A stretch of DNA of 25,776 bases from a virus. Location of the stretch: IMG/VR virus record IMGVR_UViG_3300012203_000008, positions 1-25,776 of that record. One strand, written 5' to 3'. Position numbers and translations under genes: made by a program. This document shows positions 1-7,473 of the stretch, in pieces. Position 1 is the first letter of the stretch, and each line of letters begins with the position of its first letter. The notes below the pieces were generated by a model, which searched no databases, was not told the DNA's origin, and worked only from the letters and a program-made list of their open reading frames with translations.

Positions 1-564
1 CCCGCCCACAGCCCCGCCAAGCTTTCCTGGAACCTCTCCCACTGTTCCAGTGACGTCTGTAAGAAGCTGCCCGGTTTTACTGCGGGGTTGGTAAGTGCCC
101 GCCTGTTGCACTTTCCCAATGGTCTCTGCCCCACGCGCCGTAGCTTTGTCCAATCCTTCCCCTGTAGCCAAATTATACGCAGTGCGCGCACCGCCCAGCA
201 CCCCGCCGGCTGCGGTGGATGCCAGCCCTGTCAATGCCGTCATGCCGGCTTCCGCCGCGCCTTTGGCTAAACCCCCCAGACCTTCCTTTTTGGCGGCGGC
301 CAGTTTTTCCTCCATGCTTCTGGCGGCTGGAGTAAGGCTTTCATCCTTTTTCTTATTCGGCGCTTCGTACTCCTCGGCTGAATGTTTCTTTTCTGCGGGG
401 TCTTTAGCCTTAGCTTTTTTACCGCCGTCCAAATGTGCAACAGCGCGCCCTTCAAAATCTTTCTGGGCGCGCTCTGTTATTTGTTCCGGCGTTACGTCGT
501 CTGGTGCGCCATTATAAATATGGCTGCTCCCATCGTCGAACGTAACTGTTATATCTCTAGGCAT
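1..564 (-). CDS. Third ejection-type virion protein, N-terminal part (open at left edge)
   Basis: The frame starts at an ATG at 564 and stays open for 188 codons to the left edge, so the gene is partial. A good AGGAG site sits 5 bases upstream and overlaps the stop of the previous gene. The product begins MPRDITVTFDDGSSH and continues with PDDVTPEQITERAQKDFEG. That opening (a short beta strand, then a PDDVTPEQ helix) is one I associate with the N-termini of large phage ejection proteins. After it come a Lys/Glu-rich segment (about 48-95) and a Gly/Ala-rich, possibly membrane-active segment (about 96-135). Position after two other ejection-type genes supports a P22 gp16 or T7 gp16 role in crossing the cell envelope. 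A lytic transglycosylase domain would lie outside the window and is not claimed. Family placement is from memory of the N-terminal signature. Confidence 0.75.
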   Translation of the reverse strand, partial: MPRDITVTFDDGSSHIYNGAPDDVTPEQITERAQKDFEGRAVAHLDGGKKAKAKDPAEKKHSAEEYEAPNKKKDESLTPAARSMEEKLAAAKKEGLGGLAKGAAEAGMTALTGLASTAAGGVLGGARTAYNLATGEGLDKATARGAETIGKVQQAGTYQPRSKTGQLLTDVTGTVGEVPGKLGGAVGG

Positions 565-572
565 GGTCTCTC

Positions 573-2339
573 CTACCAGTTGGAAACAGTTGGTTTTTTG
601 GAAGAAGTGGAGGACGCCGTTTTAATTCCGCCGCCTTCTTCCGCATCTATACCCAGCTGCCATATTTTTTTCTCTCTCATCAGTATATTCTTAGCATCGC
701 CTTTAGCTGACTTAATGGCGGCGTCTATATCGGCCACTTCTTGTTTGGCCCTGTCAACACCGCCGGCCTCCTTTACGCGCAGCTTGCCCGCAGCCACGTC
801 GCGGTCGGATTGAGTATCTTTGTCTACACTGGGGAAGTCTCCTTTGGAAGTAGCATCATCCTTGGCGGCTCCTTTTTTAATCCTCCCCTTGACTTCCTTG
901 ACTTGGTCTTCCAAATAATCGCGGCGAGTTTTAGCTTCGGATTTAAGCACGTTGACGCCGCGCTCTATCTGCTCCGCTGACGCCGCGTTCGGAATAATTT
1001 CTTCCATTTCGTGGCGAGCACTATCGGAGAGCACTCCTGTCAAGTTAGGATTGTTTATGATACGAGAGGCTTCCGTACGGAACGTTTGCATACGCGCATT
1101 GAACTCAGTTACATCTGGGTCACCTTCCACAGATTTTTTGCCGGCTCGCACCCAGCGCTCCAATACAGGAACGCCCGTCTTATCTACTTTTTTGGATATA
1201 GCGATAAGTTTGTCGCCGATATTGTCAGCAGTTTTCTCAAACGCATTAATAGCATCCAACTGAGGTACTAACTTATCCAGAGATTTCTGGTCGGCCTTGA
1301 TAGTGGATATTGCCCCAGCACCTTCTCGGGCTGATATACCTTGGCCGCTATTCAATTCTGTAACTGTACTTATTATTTCCTGACGCTGCTGAGGGCTTAG
1401 ACCAAACCTGGACAGAACTTCTGGGCCTTTCATGCGCACCATTTCGGCCATTGTGGCTCTATCTTCTGCCGCAAGGGGCTTGCCGGCGGCCTTAGCTACT
1501 TTATCCGCCATCAACTTCAGCTTTTGCTCATTTAGTTCAGCGTCTGATTCCCGTTTCTCTATCTGAGATTCGTAGTTCTTAGCCTGCGCAGTCTTCAGTT
1601 TAGAATCTAATTCATCCTTTATCAAATCGCGATGCCATTTAGTCGTGTTCATTTCACTAGCCAGGGCCTCCGGGGCCATCATAGCAAATTTCTGCAAAGA
1701 AGTCTGAGAGTACTTGGCTTGGCCGGTTTCTGGGTTTACTTCCTGCGCCATCATTTTTAAGCTGGCTATCTTGGCGGCGGCAAATGCTTTCTGAGCTTCC
1801 TGCTCGCCTTTCGCTTCCTTGGTTTTGTCGTACACATCCAAAGGACCGACCATTGTCTTTAGAGATTCTTCATACTTTTTCTGATACAGTGACAACTGAG
1901 TATCATCTAATTCAGCGGCCTTTTGCTTGAAGTCTTGCACCGTTTTCTTACGTTTATCCAGCATGTTGCCAAGATTCTGATAAGTATTCACAGAAACTTG
2001 GTTTTTTAGCGCGTCCTGGGCTTTCTCTATGCCTTCTGGCGAGTACAAATCTCCCCCCCCTTTAAGATAGCGGTCTAGTATAGCTTTATCGCGTGACGTA
2101 TCTTCTCTTTCGGTCTGCGCAGCCAGGCGCTCGGATTGTTTCTCCTTGAAACTATCCACTTTATCCGCCAACGTGTACATGCGGGAAGCATTTTCTATGG
2201 GGTCGAAGGCCTCGTACGGCTTTATCGCCAGCGGCAGGCGGTTATCTCCTTGCAGCGGAATATTAGCCTGCACAGGAGGGGCGTTGCCTTGAAGAGGAAT
2301 GCTGGAAGCCGCGCCCATTGGTATTTGGTCATTTGCCAT
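573..2339 (-). CDS. Ejection-type internal virion protein, coiled-coil rich, 588 aa
   Basis: This is a long, charged, mostly helical protein. Residues about 60-190 and 240-300 are rich in Lys, Glu, Gln and Ala with coiled-coil spacing. A second helical part spans about 340-490, and the last 90 residues are low-complexity and charged, ending near KKPTVSNW. No enzymatic motif is visible. Such composition, and a place between two other ejection-type genes downstream of the tail hub, fits proteins carried in the capsid and expelled ahead of DNA (P22 gp7/gp16/gp20, T7 gp15). The ATG start has GGAG 7 bases upstream and lies one base after the stop of the 693-residue gene. I infer the role from context and composition. 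A general structural protein is the alternative. Confidence 0.7.
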   Translation of the reverse strand: MANDQIPMGAASSIPLQGNAPPVQANIPLQGDNRLPLAIKPYEAFDPIENASRMYTLADKVDSFKEKQSERLAAQTEREDTSRDKAILDRYLKGGGDLYSPEGIEKAQDALKNQVSVNTYQNLGNMLDKRKKTVQDFKQKAAELDDTQLSLYQKKYEESLKTMVGPLDVYDKTKEAKGEQEAQKAFAAAKIASLKMMAQEVNPETGQAKYSQTSLQKFAMMAPEALASEMNTTKWHRDLIKDELDSKLKTAQAKNYESQIEKRESDAELNEQKLKLMADKVAKAAGKPLAAEDRATMAEMVRMKGPEVLSRFGLSPQQRQEIISTVTELNSGQGISAREGAGAISTIKADQKSLDKLVPQLDAINAFEKTADNIGDKLIAISKKVDKTGVPVLERWVRAGKKSVEGDPDVTEFNARMQTFRTEASRIINNPNLTGVLSDSARHEMEEIIPNAASAEQIERGVNVLKSEAKTRRDYLEDQVKEVKGRIKKGAAKDDATSKGDFPSVDKDTQSDRDVAAGKLRVKEAGGVDRAKQEVADIDAAIKSAKGDAKNILMREKKIWQLGIDAEEGGGIKTASSTSSKKPTVSNW

Positions 2340-2340
2340 T

Positions 2341-4422
2341 TTATACTCCGAATATACTTGCTAAGGTACTGCCGCCGGAACCGCCGCTTAGTAAGCCACT
2401 AGCCAAGGAGCTTAATCCGGAGGTAATCGCGTTCCCTACACCTGTCTTCCCTGCTGCTGCTGCGTTACCTGCTCCTACTTGCCCCGCTGCTGTAGCATTG
2501 GCGGCTCCAGTGATGCCTCCTGCTGTGGCATTGGCGGAACCTATTTGGCCGGCTGCTGTGGCGTTACCGGCCCCTATGGTTCCTGCCGCTGTCGCCCCGG
2601 CTGCGCCAAGACCGGAATTGTAAAGTGTCCCGGCCGCCGTGTTATTGGCGGTAGTGCTATCCTTGGCGGCATTGACTGTGCCTGTCGCTTGCGCATTAGC
2701 CGCGCCCAGAGTTCCAGCGGCCTGTGCGTTACCTATGTTCTGCTGTAAGGTTTCCGCGCTGATGCCGTGCTGAGCAAGAGCGGATTGCAATTGTCCAACC
2801 GATATCTGACCCGTAGCAACCAAGTTTTGCAACCCAGCCATGGACAAGTTATTCTGGGCCATCCATTGATTGAACGCCTGTTGTTGGTACTGGGCCGCTG
2901 TGCCTTCAGCAAACGTACCAAGATTTTGTAAGTTGGCGGAAGATAATTGAAGACCGCCCGCCCCCGCCGCGCTATTAATCGCTTGCTTTCCTTGATCCAG
3001 AGCGAACTTGTAAGCGTCTGTATTCTGCGCGTCCGCCATCGTAAACGGCTTGTTGTACTTCCCCCCTGGCTGCAACCCAGCAGATAATTGAGAAAGAGCA
3101 TCCGTACCGGCCTTCATATAAGGCTGTTGGTTAGCGGTCTGCTGCTCCAACGTCTTATCGTTTTCTTGCATTGCTTTTTGGATTGCAGCAACTTGCTCAG
3201 CTGTGGCCTGTCCATAAGCCCCCGACATAATGTCGGCTGCCGCCAAATCAGCAGCCGACATGGCTTTACCGCCTGCTGTCTGCGTATTGGCTAGATTCGT
3301 TCCTCCGGTGTTGTAAGCGTCCGCAATAGTTTTGCCCGCCCCAGTAGCTGCCCCCGCCAACGTCCCGGCCGCTTGTGTGGCGGCGGTAGAATTGATCGCC
3401 CCTGCTTGGGTAGCAGCTCCCGCCAATGTATTTGCGGCTCCAGTGGAAGCCCCCGCTAAAGTATTGGCCACACTTCCAGCCGTAGCGCCCTGCACTCCAG
3501 AACCTATGATGTTAGATATGCTGGATAGCGGGTTGGTATTGCCGAGAGTTCCTTTTATAGAATCAAGAATTCCTCCGCCTGTAGTATTGACACTAGGTAG
3601 GCCGGAAGGAAGCAAACTTCCCGGGGCTGCGGCATTCTGTGCCGCCAATTTAGTAGCCTCGTTCGCTAATTGATCTCCACCGACCGATAACCCGCCGGCA
3701 GACCCGGCTGTGGGGACCGCACCGCCACCCGCAGCGCCTATACCCAAATCCCCGACTGGGACGGAAGCTGCGGCTTCCCCAGCTGCGCCGGCAACGCTAC
3801 TTATTGGAGCGGCTGGCGTGGCAGCAGTTATGCCCTGTCCCAACAGACCGCCACCATCTTCGAAAAGACCTCCAGCTGCTTCAGTCGGTACAGCCCCACC
3901 ACCTGCCGAAGCTATCCCCAAATCTCCAACTGGAACAGTAGACGCTGCCTCCCCGGCGGCACCGGCAACGCTGCTACTGGGAGCCGCAACTGCTTCCCCC
4001 AGTATGCCAGCGGCGTTCAACGCTACCGCGCCAGCTGCAGCAGCCACGATAATAGGGATAAGAGTGTCTACTAGAGTGTTGTTCCGGCTAGTAGTGGTGA
4101 CGTTGACCCCGCCCGCTCCGCCAAAAGACCCGCCTACCAAAGAATCTTTTATGCCAGGGTGGTCTGCCGCGCGCACGGCCACATATTTTCCTGGGTTATT
4201 AGGGTCGTCCATGGCGAACACCAGACCTTGATCTCTGGTGTTTACTACTTCGGACTTCCCCCCTATACCGAGGCTGGATAAATCTAGCGTGGCATTGTTA
4301 GGGTCTATGCCGCTATCATTACTTAAGGAAACATTCTGATATGCCCCAGAAGCAGAAGGAGCTTGCTGCTTAGCTAAATCAAGCAGTTGTTGATATGTTA
4401 TTTTACTCCAATCGACAGCCAT
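2341..4422 (-). CDS. Ejection-type DNA transfer protein, Ala/Gly-rich with internal repeats, 693 aa
   Basis: The N-terminus (1-110) looks folded, with MAVDWSKITYQQLLDLAKQQ at the start. A hydrophobic stretch follows at about 120-146 (LIPIIVAAAAGAVALNAAG). Residues 149-180 and 207-238 are near copies of each other. Residues about 315-385 and 564-665 are Ala/Gly/Thr-rich repeats close to 11 residues long. Residues 430-525 carry a helical core (YMKAGTDALSQL, FALDQGKQAINSAAGAGG) that resembles DNA-transfer and ejection proteins of P22-like phages. In that family the protein leaves the capsid during infection and helps form a channel through the envelope. The start ATG follows TTAGGAG by 6 bases. 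Assignment rests on the core motif, composition and neighbours. Confidence 0.75.
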   Translation of the reverse strand: MAVDWSKITYQQLLDLAKQQAPSASGAYQNVSLSNDSGIDPNNATLDLSSLGIGGKSEVVNTRDQGLVFAMDDPNNPGKYVAVRAADHPGIKDSLVGGSFGGAGGVNVTTTSRNNTLVDTLIPIIVAAAAGAVALNAAGILGEAVAAPSSSVAGAAGEAASTVPVGDLGIASAGGGAVPTEAAGGLFEDGGGLLGQGITAATPAAPISSVAGAAGEAAASVPVGDLGIGAAGGGAVPTAGSAGGLSVGGDQLANEATKLAAQNAAAPGSLLPSGLPSVNTTGGGILDSIKGTLGNTNPLSSISNIIGSGVQGATAGSVANTLAGASTGAANTLAGAATQAGAINSTAATQAAGTLAGAATGAGKTIADAYNTGGTNLANTQTAGGKAMSAADLAAADIMSGAYGQATAEQVAAIQKAMQENDKTLEQQTANQQPYMKAGTDALSQLSAGLQPGGKYNKPFTMADAQNTDAYKFALDQGKQAINSAAGAGGLQLSSANLQNLGTFAEGTAAQYQQQAFNQWMAQNNLSMAGLQNLVATGQISVGQLQSALAQHGISAETLQQNIGNAQAAGTLGAANAQATGTVNAAKDSTTANNTAAGTLYNSGLGAAGATAAGTIGAGNATAAGQIGSANATAGGITGAANATAAGQVGAGNAAAAGKTGVGNAITSGLSSLASGLLSGGSGGSTLASIFGV
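2425..2595 (-). repeat. Run of about 33-base units coding 11-residue Ala/Gly repeats
   Basis: Codons 610-665 of the 693-residue ejection-type protein encode successive units of the form ATAAG-x-(I/V/T)-G-x-(G/A)-N. At least five units are in phase at 11 residues (33 bases). The DNA copies are diverged, so this is an old protein-level repeat rather than a fresh duplication. Confidence 0.8.
3709..3978 (-). repeat. Internal duplication of a 32-residue segment (two copies)
   Basis: Copies lie at 3883-3978 (residues 149-180) and 3709-3804 (residues 207-238). They share SVAGAAGEAA, VPVGDLGI and AGGGAVPT at the same spacing, with a 174-base offset. Third-position differences are common, so the copies have diverged while keeping the protein sequence. 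Confidence 0.8.
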
Positions 4423-4431
4423 GACTAGCTC

Positions 4432-4845
4432 CTAAGTTACCTTGTACCATATAGCAGTAGCCGCATGGTAGTAATAAGAAAATGCCCCGCCTGCCGCTAT
4501 GGAAGTAGGTGCGTTTTTAATTGTCTGTCCAGTGTTCGGAGAAACTGTTAGCGCCGCTATAGCCGCCGTGGAAGAAACTTGTATCGGTTGTCCGTCTACA
4601 GGATTCGGAGGCATCACTATTGTACCACTAGCGAGTGCCCCAAGGGGATCCAGAGTAATAACCTGCGTCTTGTCCGGTATATTGAACGTAAAGCCGTTAA
4701 TAGGCACCTGTATAGACGCCAGTGTGTAGTCAAAAACGCTCAAAGTAAGGAACTTGAACAATTGATCGAACCACTGTAGCCAAGATAGACTAAGCTTCTT
4801 ACCGGCTTCATCCACAGGGTCATTATAAGGGGGTGTCCTTAGCAT
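4432..4845 (-). CDS. Small virion-type protein between tail hub and ejection genes, 137 aa
   Basis: The product starts MLRTPPYNDPVDEAGKKLS, with an aromatic helix SWLQWFDQLFKFL at about 21-33. A beta-rich C-terminal part includes GTIVMPPNPVDGQPIQV (about 73-90) and AGGAFSYYYHAATAIWYKV at the end. The second half resembles short beta modules seen at the ends of phage fibre or neck proteins. I recall similar small proteins next to P22-like tail genes, but know of no proven function. The ATG has AAGGATAG upstream and lies 3 bases from the previous stop. Position next to the gp10-like gene makes a tail needle or tail-tip accessory possible. This is an inference. Confidence 0.65.
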   Translation of the reverse strand: MLRTPPYNDPVDEAGKKLSLSWLQWFDQLFKFLTLSVFDYTLASIQVPINGFTFNIPDKTQVITLDPLGALASGTIVMPPNPVDGQPIQVSSTAAIAALTVSPNTGQTIKNAPTSIAAGGAFSYYYHAATAIWYKVT

Positions 4846-4848
4846 TTT

Positions 4849-6282
4849 CTATCCTTGTTCACCGCGCATAGTAACTGCGCCGCTGGTTATTATAAATTTG
4901 ACAGGGTCTGTCATTGTAAACTGGAAAACAAAGTCCCTTCCGCTTCCCAAACGACGAAACATAACACGAGGAGATAAGAACTGTCCTACTTTTCCCATAC
5001 TGGTCCAACGTTCGTAACCGAAAGTACGACCCCCGTCTTTAGATGTTTGTAGCATTATCTGGGGGTCACTCCCTTGTCCATTCTGTATACCAACTCCCGT
5101 TTCCATGTCTAGATATAATTCATCTAAACCCAGCACATTTTCGGATAATCTTACATGGCGAGACCGAACTTGACGTTTTATAGGTGTGCCATTATCGGTA
5201 AAAGTGGAATCGGATAATTGATAGATATTTCCGCTGGAAAAATCACTCACATAGTTGATGGTGTTGAATACTATGCCGAGTTCTCCGTAATGGCGAGCGA
5301 TCAGACCCAAGCCGGTCTGGGTCTCTCCCCATTTTCCAGTCGTGGCGTCATAAAGAAGTGAACGATTACCAGTGGGGAACGTTAGCTGGTACATGGAGTG
5401 GCCGTCGATAGTGTAAGTCAGAGCCACGGCATCCGTAAAAGTAGAAAATGAATTTATTATATTCTCTATGTCCGCTGTGCTCACTCGCACTGGGGTATAC
5501 CCGTTCAACATCAACACTTGTACTGTACCTTGAGGATTCTGACCAAGGAATATCTCTGAATTGTTTAACTTAGCTCGGGACCAGATAGCGGCTAGCCCCC
5601 AAGTTTGCGTCGCTCCGTTGATACGCTGGTACGGTATGCCTGCCGCGCCAACGTCCTGCCACACTTCTATGGACTGCTGGCCCCACAGTATCAAGTTACC
5701 GTTCAGCACTTCCACCGCCAACAACACGTCGGATGAGTTTTCCTTCGTAGCAAAAGTTACGGGTGTCCACGTCGCCCCCGCGTATGACTGACTGACAAAG
5801 TACTGGCGGGTGCCGAAACGTTCTACTTGAAACCTACCGTTAAGGAAAGAGACAGTGCGCGCCCCGTTAGGGAAGTTGGCGTCCACTATCTTAGCGAACA
5901 CATTAGTAGCGAACGTCAATATATACCCGAATATGCCGTCTACTAGAATGAGCTCTATACCGTTGTCAGACATAGAAACTTTATCCGTGCCTACGGTTAT
6001 TGTTCCTAGTGACGTTATGACACCGGCCGACGTTATGCTGTACAGCACAGCGCCTGCCACGACATACAGCAAGCTATTCGCTATATACATACCGCGAATG
6101 GGAAACGTAGGCAAGGTAAACACTTTTAAAGTGCCGGGCGTTCCGCGTACTACAGCGCCATTCTTATCTTGATCCGGACGAGGATCAAAAAAGCAGTTAA
6201 GCCGGCGCTGGGCTGTAACTACTTGGGAATACGATTGTACTCCGTCACTAAATAGTATGACAGGTTTTAGAGTGGAACTCAC
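4849..6282 (-). CDS. P22 gp10-like tail hub / packaged-DNA stabilisation protein, 477 aa
   Basis: I take the GTG at 6282, whose GTGA overlaps the TGA of the upstream gene, giving 477 residues; P22 gp10 is about 472. A longer frame to 6447 would overlap the neighbour by 169 bases and adds Arg-rich sequence that looks non-coding. The product is beta-rich throughout, with blade-like units (for example ANSLLYVVAGAVLYSIT, NGNLILWGQQSIEVWQD, GNRSLLYDATTGKWGE). It ends in a beta domain with DPQIMLQTSKDGGRTFG. In P22, gp10 forms the hexameric tail hub below gp4 and seals the packaged DNA. The gp4-like gene lies immediately upstream, as in P22. Length, fold pattern and gene order agree; sequence-level homology was not tested. 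Confidence 0.8.
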   Translation of the reverse strand: MSSTLKPVILFSDGVQSYSQVVTAQRRLNCFFDPRPDQDKNGAVVRGTPGTLKVFTLPTFPIRGMYIANSLLYVVAGAVLYSITSAGVITSLGTITVGTDKVSMSDNGIELILVDGIFGYILTFATNVFAKIVDANFPNGARTVSFLNGRFQVERFGTRQYFVSQSYAGATWTPVTFATKENSSDVLLAVEVLNGNLILWGQQSIEVWQDVGAAGIPYQRINGATQTWGLAAIWSRAKLNNSEIFLGQNPQGTVQVLMLNGYTPVRVSTADIENIINSFSTFTDAVALTYTIDGHSMYQLTFPTGNRSLLYDATTGKWGETQTGLGLIARHYGELGIVFNTINYVSDFSSGNIYQLSDSTFTDNGTPIKRQVRSRHVRLSENVLGLDELYLDMETGVGIQNGQGSDPQIMLQTSKDGGRTFGYERWTSMGKVGQFLSPRVMFRRLGSGRDFVFQFTMTDPVKFIITSGAVTMRGEQG

Positions 6283-7244
6283 AGACCGTCCTCCCCTGGT
6301 TGGAAGTACATTACGCTCCGGGCAGGTTCTTTCTTCTGAGCGATGGCGAGGGAAGTAGCGGCGTTCTTCGCCATATTCTGCGTCCACGGAGCATTGAACA
6401 TAGGGGCTATCATTTCTGCCAATCCCCATACCAAAGCCAAGAACCATTCCTGTGGGTATTCCGGAGTATCATTTGGATTATTGAAGTCCTGTATCGCCTC
6501 CATATAAGTGATGCCAAGATGTTTGGAGACGTCGTTGGCCGCCGCGCAGTCCGTGTACAGCACGCCGTTTGTCAACTGAAATTCGTAATAGATAGCCGTA
6601 GGGTCGGATATAAACTGCGGGTTAGTCTTAGAAGGAAGGAAATCATACTCTTCCAAAGTCATTATTCTTATTGGTGTGTCGCTGTTGAATATGTCCCGTA
6701 GAAAAACAGTTTCTATCACTACCGGCTGCGTCGCCGTAGTAGTGTAGTCGAACACGTCCTGCGCTACGCCCGCCTGACTAGGGAAGTTGCTTGTGAGAGT
6801 TACTGTTTTGGTGCCTGTATTGATAGACTGGATAATGCCCCAGAATATTGTTCCAGAATCCAGCGTGACACCAAAGTTGTCCCCCACTGTAAGACCCGCA
6901 ACAGAAGTGACTACGGCGTTCGCCTGCCCCCCTGCCGCCGCCGCCGTAAGCGTTGTGTGCGTATAGCTAGTGGTCCAACCTATGCCGGCAGGCCCCAGCG
7001 TGTACTGTCCGGTAATACCAGAAAGGAACAGATGCCCGTGGCGGCGCGTCCATGTTTTAAGGCCCGGTGCAAAATCCGCTTTACCTTGCCACTGCTTAAC
7101 CAGCAAATTCAAATAAAGAGAACAATCCGTCGTCTCTTGAGCTGTCGGGGTCTCTATTTCATCCAGCTTACCTATGTTCATCATAGCTAGCCTGATAATC
7201 TGGTCCCTATTTACTGAAAACGTATAAGTTCCGGACGTAGTCAT
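6279..7244 (-). CDS. P22 gp4-like head-to-tail adaptor with beta insertion, 321 aa
   Basis: The N-terminal helices (residues 11-55) contain VNRDQIIRLAMMNIGKL and TTDCSLYLNLLVKQWQGK, followed by ADFAPGLKTWTRRHGHLFL (57-74). This is the signature I associate with gp4-type tail accessory factors that bind the portal ring. Residues about 97-170 form a beta-rich insertion (GLTVGDNFGVTLDSGTIFWG). Residues 260-305 return to helix (EWFLALVWGLAEMIAPMF). P22 gp4 is only about 166 residues, so the insertion roughly doubles the size. The ATG follows AAGGTAGAA and the stop overlaps the gp10-like start by 4 bases. Adaptor function is inferred from the motif and from the gp4-gp10 gene order. Confidence 0.75.
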   Translation of the reverse strand: MTTSGTYTFSVNRDQIIRLAMMNIGKLDEIETPTAQETTDCSLYLNLLVKQWQGKADFAPGLKTWTRRHGHLFLSGITGQYTLGPAGIGWTTSYTHTTLTAAAAGGQANAVVTSVAGLTVGDNFGVTLDSGTIFWGIIQSINTGTKTVTLTSNFPSQAGVAQDVFDYTTTATQPVVIETVFLRDIFNSDTPIRIMTLEEYDFLPSKTNPQFISDPTAIYYEFQLTNGVLYTDCAAANDVSKHLGITYMEAIQDFNNPNDTPEYPQEWFLALVWGLAEMIAPMFNAPWTQNMAKNAATSLAIAQKKEPARSVMYFQPGEDGL

Positions 7245-7245
7245 G

Positions 7246-7473
7246 TCATTCTACCTTTTGGTAAAGTGTATCGAATATATGTTTCTTTATAACTTTGTGT
7301 CTGCCGACTACGTCCGTAACAATCCAGTCCCCTGGGTGAACAACTGAATTACTCTTCCCTGTAAATACCCACCCGGTAGAATCTGAATCTCTATCCTTAA
7401 AAACTCGGGGGTGATCCCCGGGTTTATTCCATTGAATGGCGTCCAATGGCAATGGCTTTAATTCAACTTTCAC
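7246..7473 (-). CDS. Small conserved phage protein with PGDWIVT motif, 75 aa
   Basis: The product starts at a GTG (7473) whose GTGA overlaps the stop of the methyltransferase-glycosyltransferase gene, so translation is probably coupled. The C-terminal half, HPGDWIVTDVVGRHKVIKK then HIFDTLY, matches a small family common in phages and prophages (PGDWIITGVKGE, then CKPDIFEKTY in my memory). The first half, PLDAIQWNKPGDHP, fits the same family. No function is established for it that I know of. Its place between the glycosyltransferase fusion and tail genes does not settle the role. Confidence 0.7.
   Translation of the reverse strand: MKVELKPLPLDAIQWNKPGDHPRVFKDRDSDSTGWVFTGKSNSVVHPGDWIVTDVVGRHKVIKKHIFDTLYQKVE

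Noticed and set aside
3332-4231. Two plus-strand Pro/Ala-rich frames opposite the ejection-type gene
   Set aside because: They mirror the Ala/Gly-rich codons of the minus-strand gene and arise from its base composition; no start signals.
6283-6447. Longer start for the gp10-like gene
   Set aside because: The extension overlaps the gp4-like gene by 169 bases and translates to an Arg/Glu-rich stretch unlike the family; the GTGA overlap start gives the expected length.
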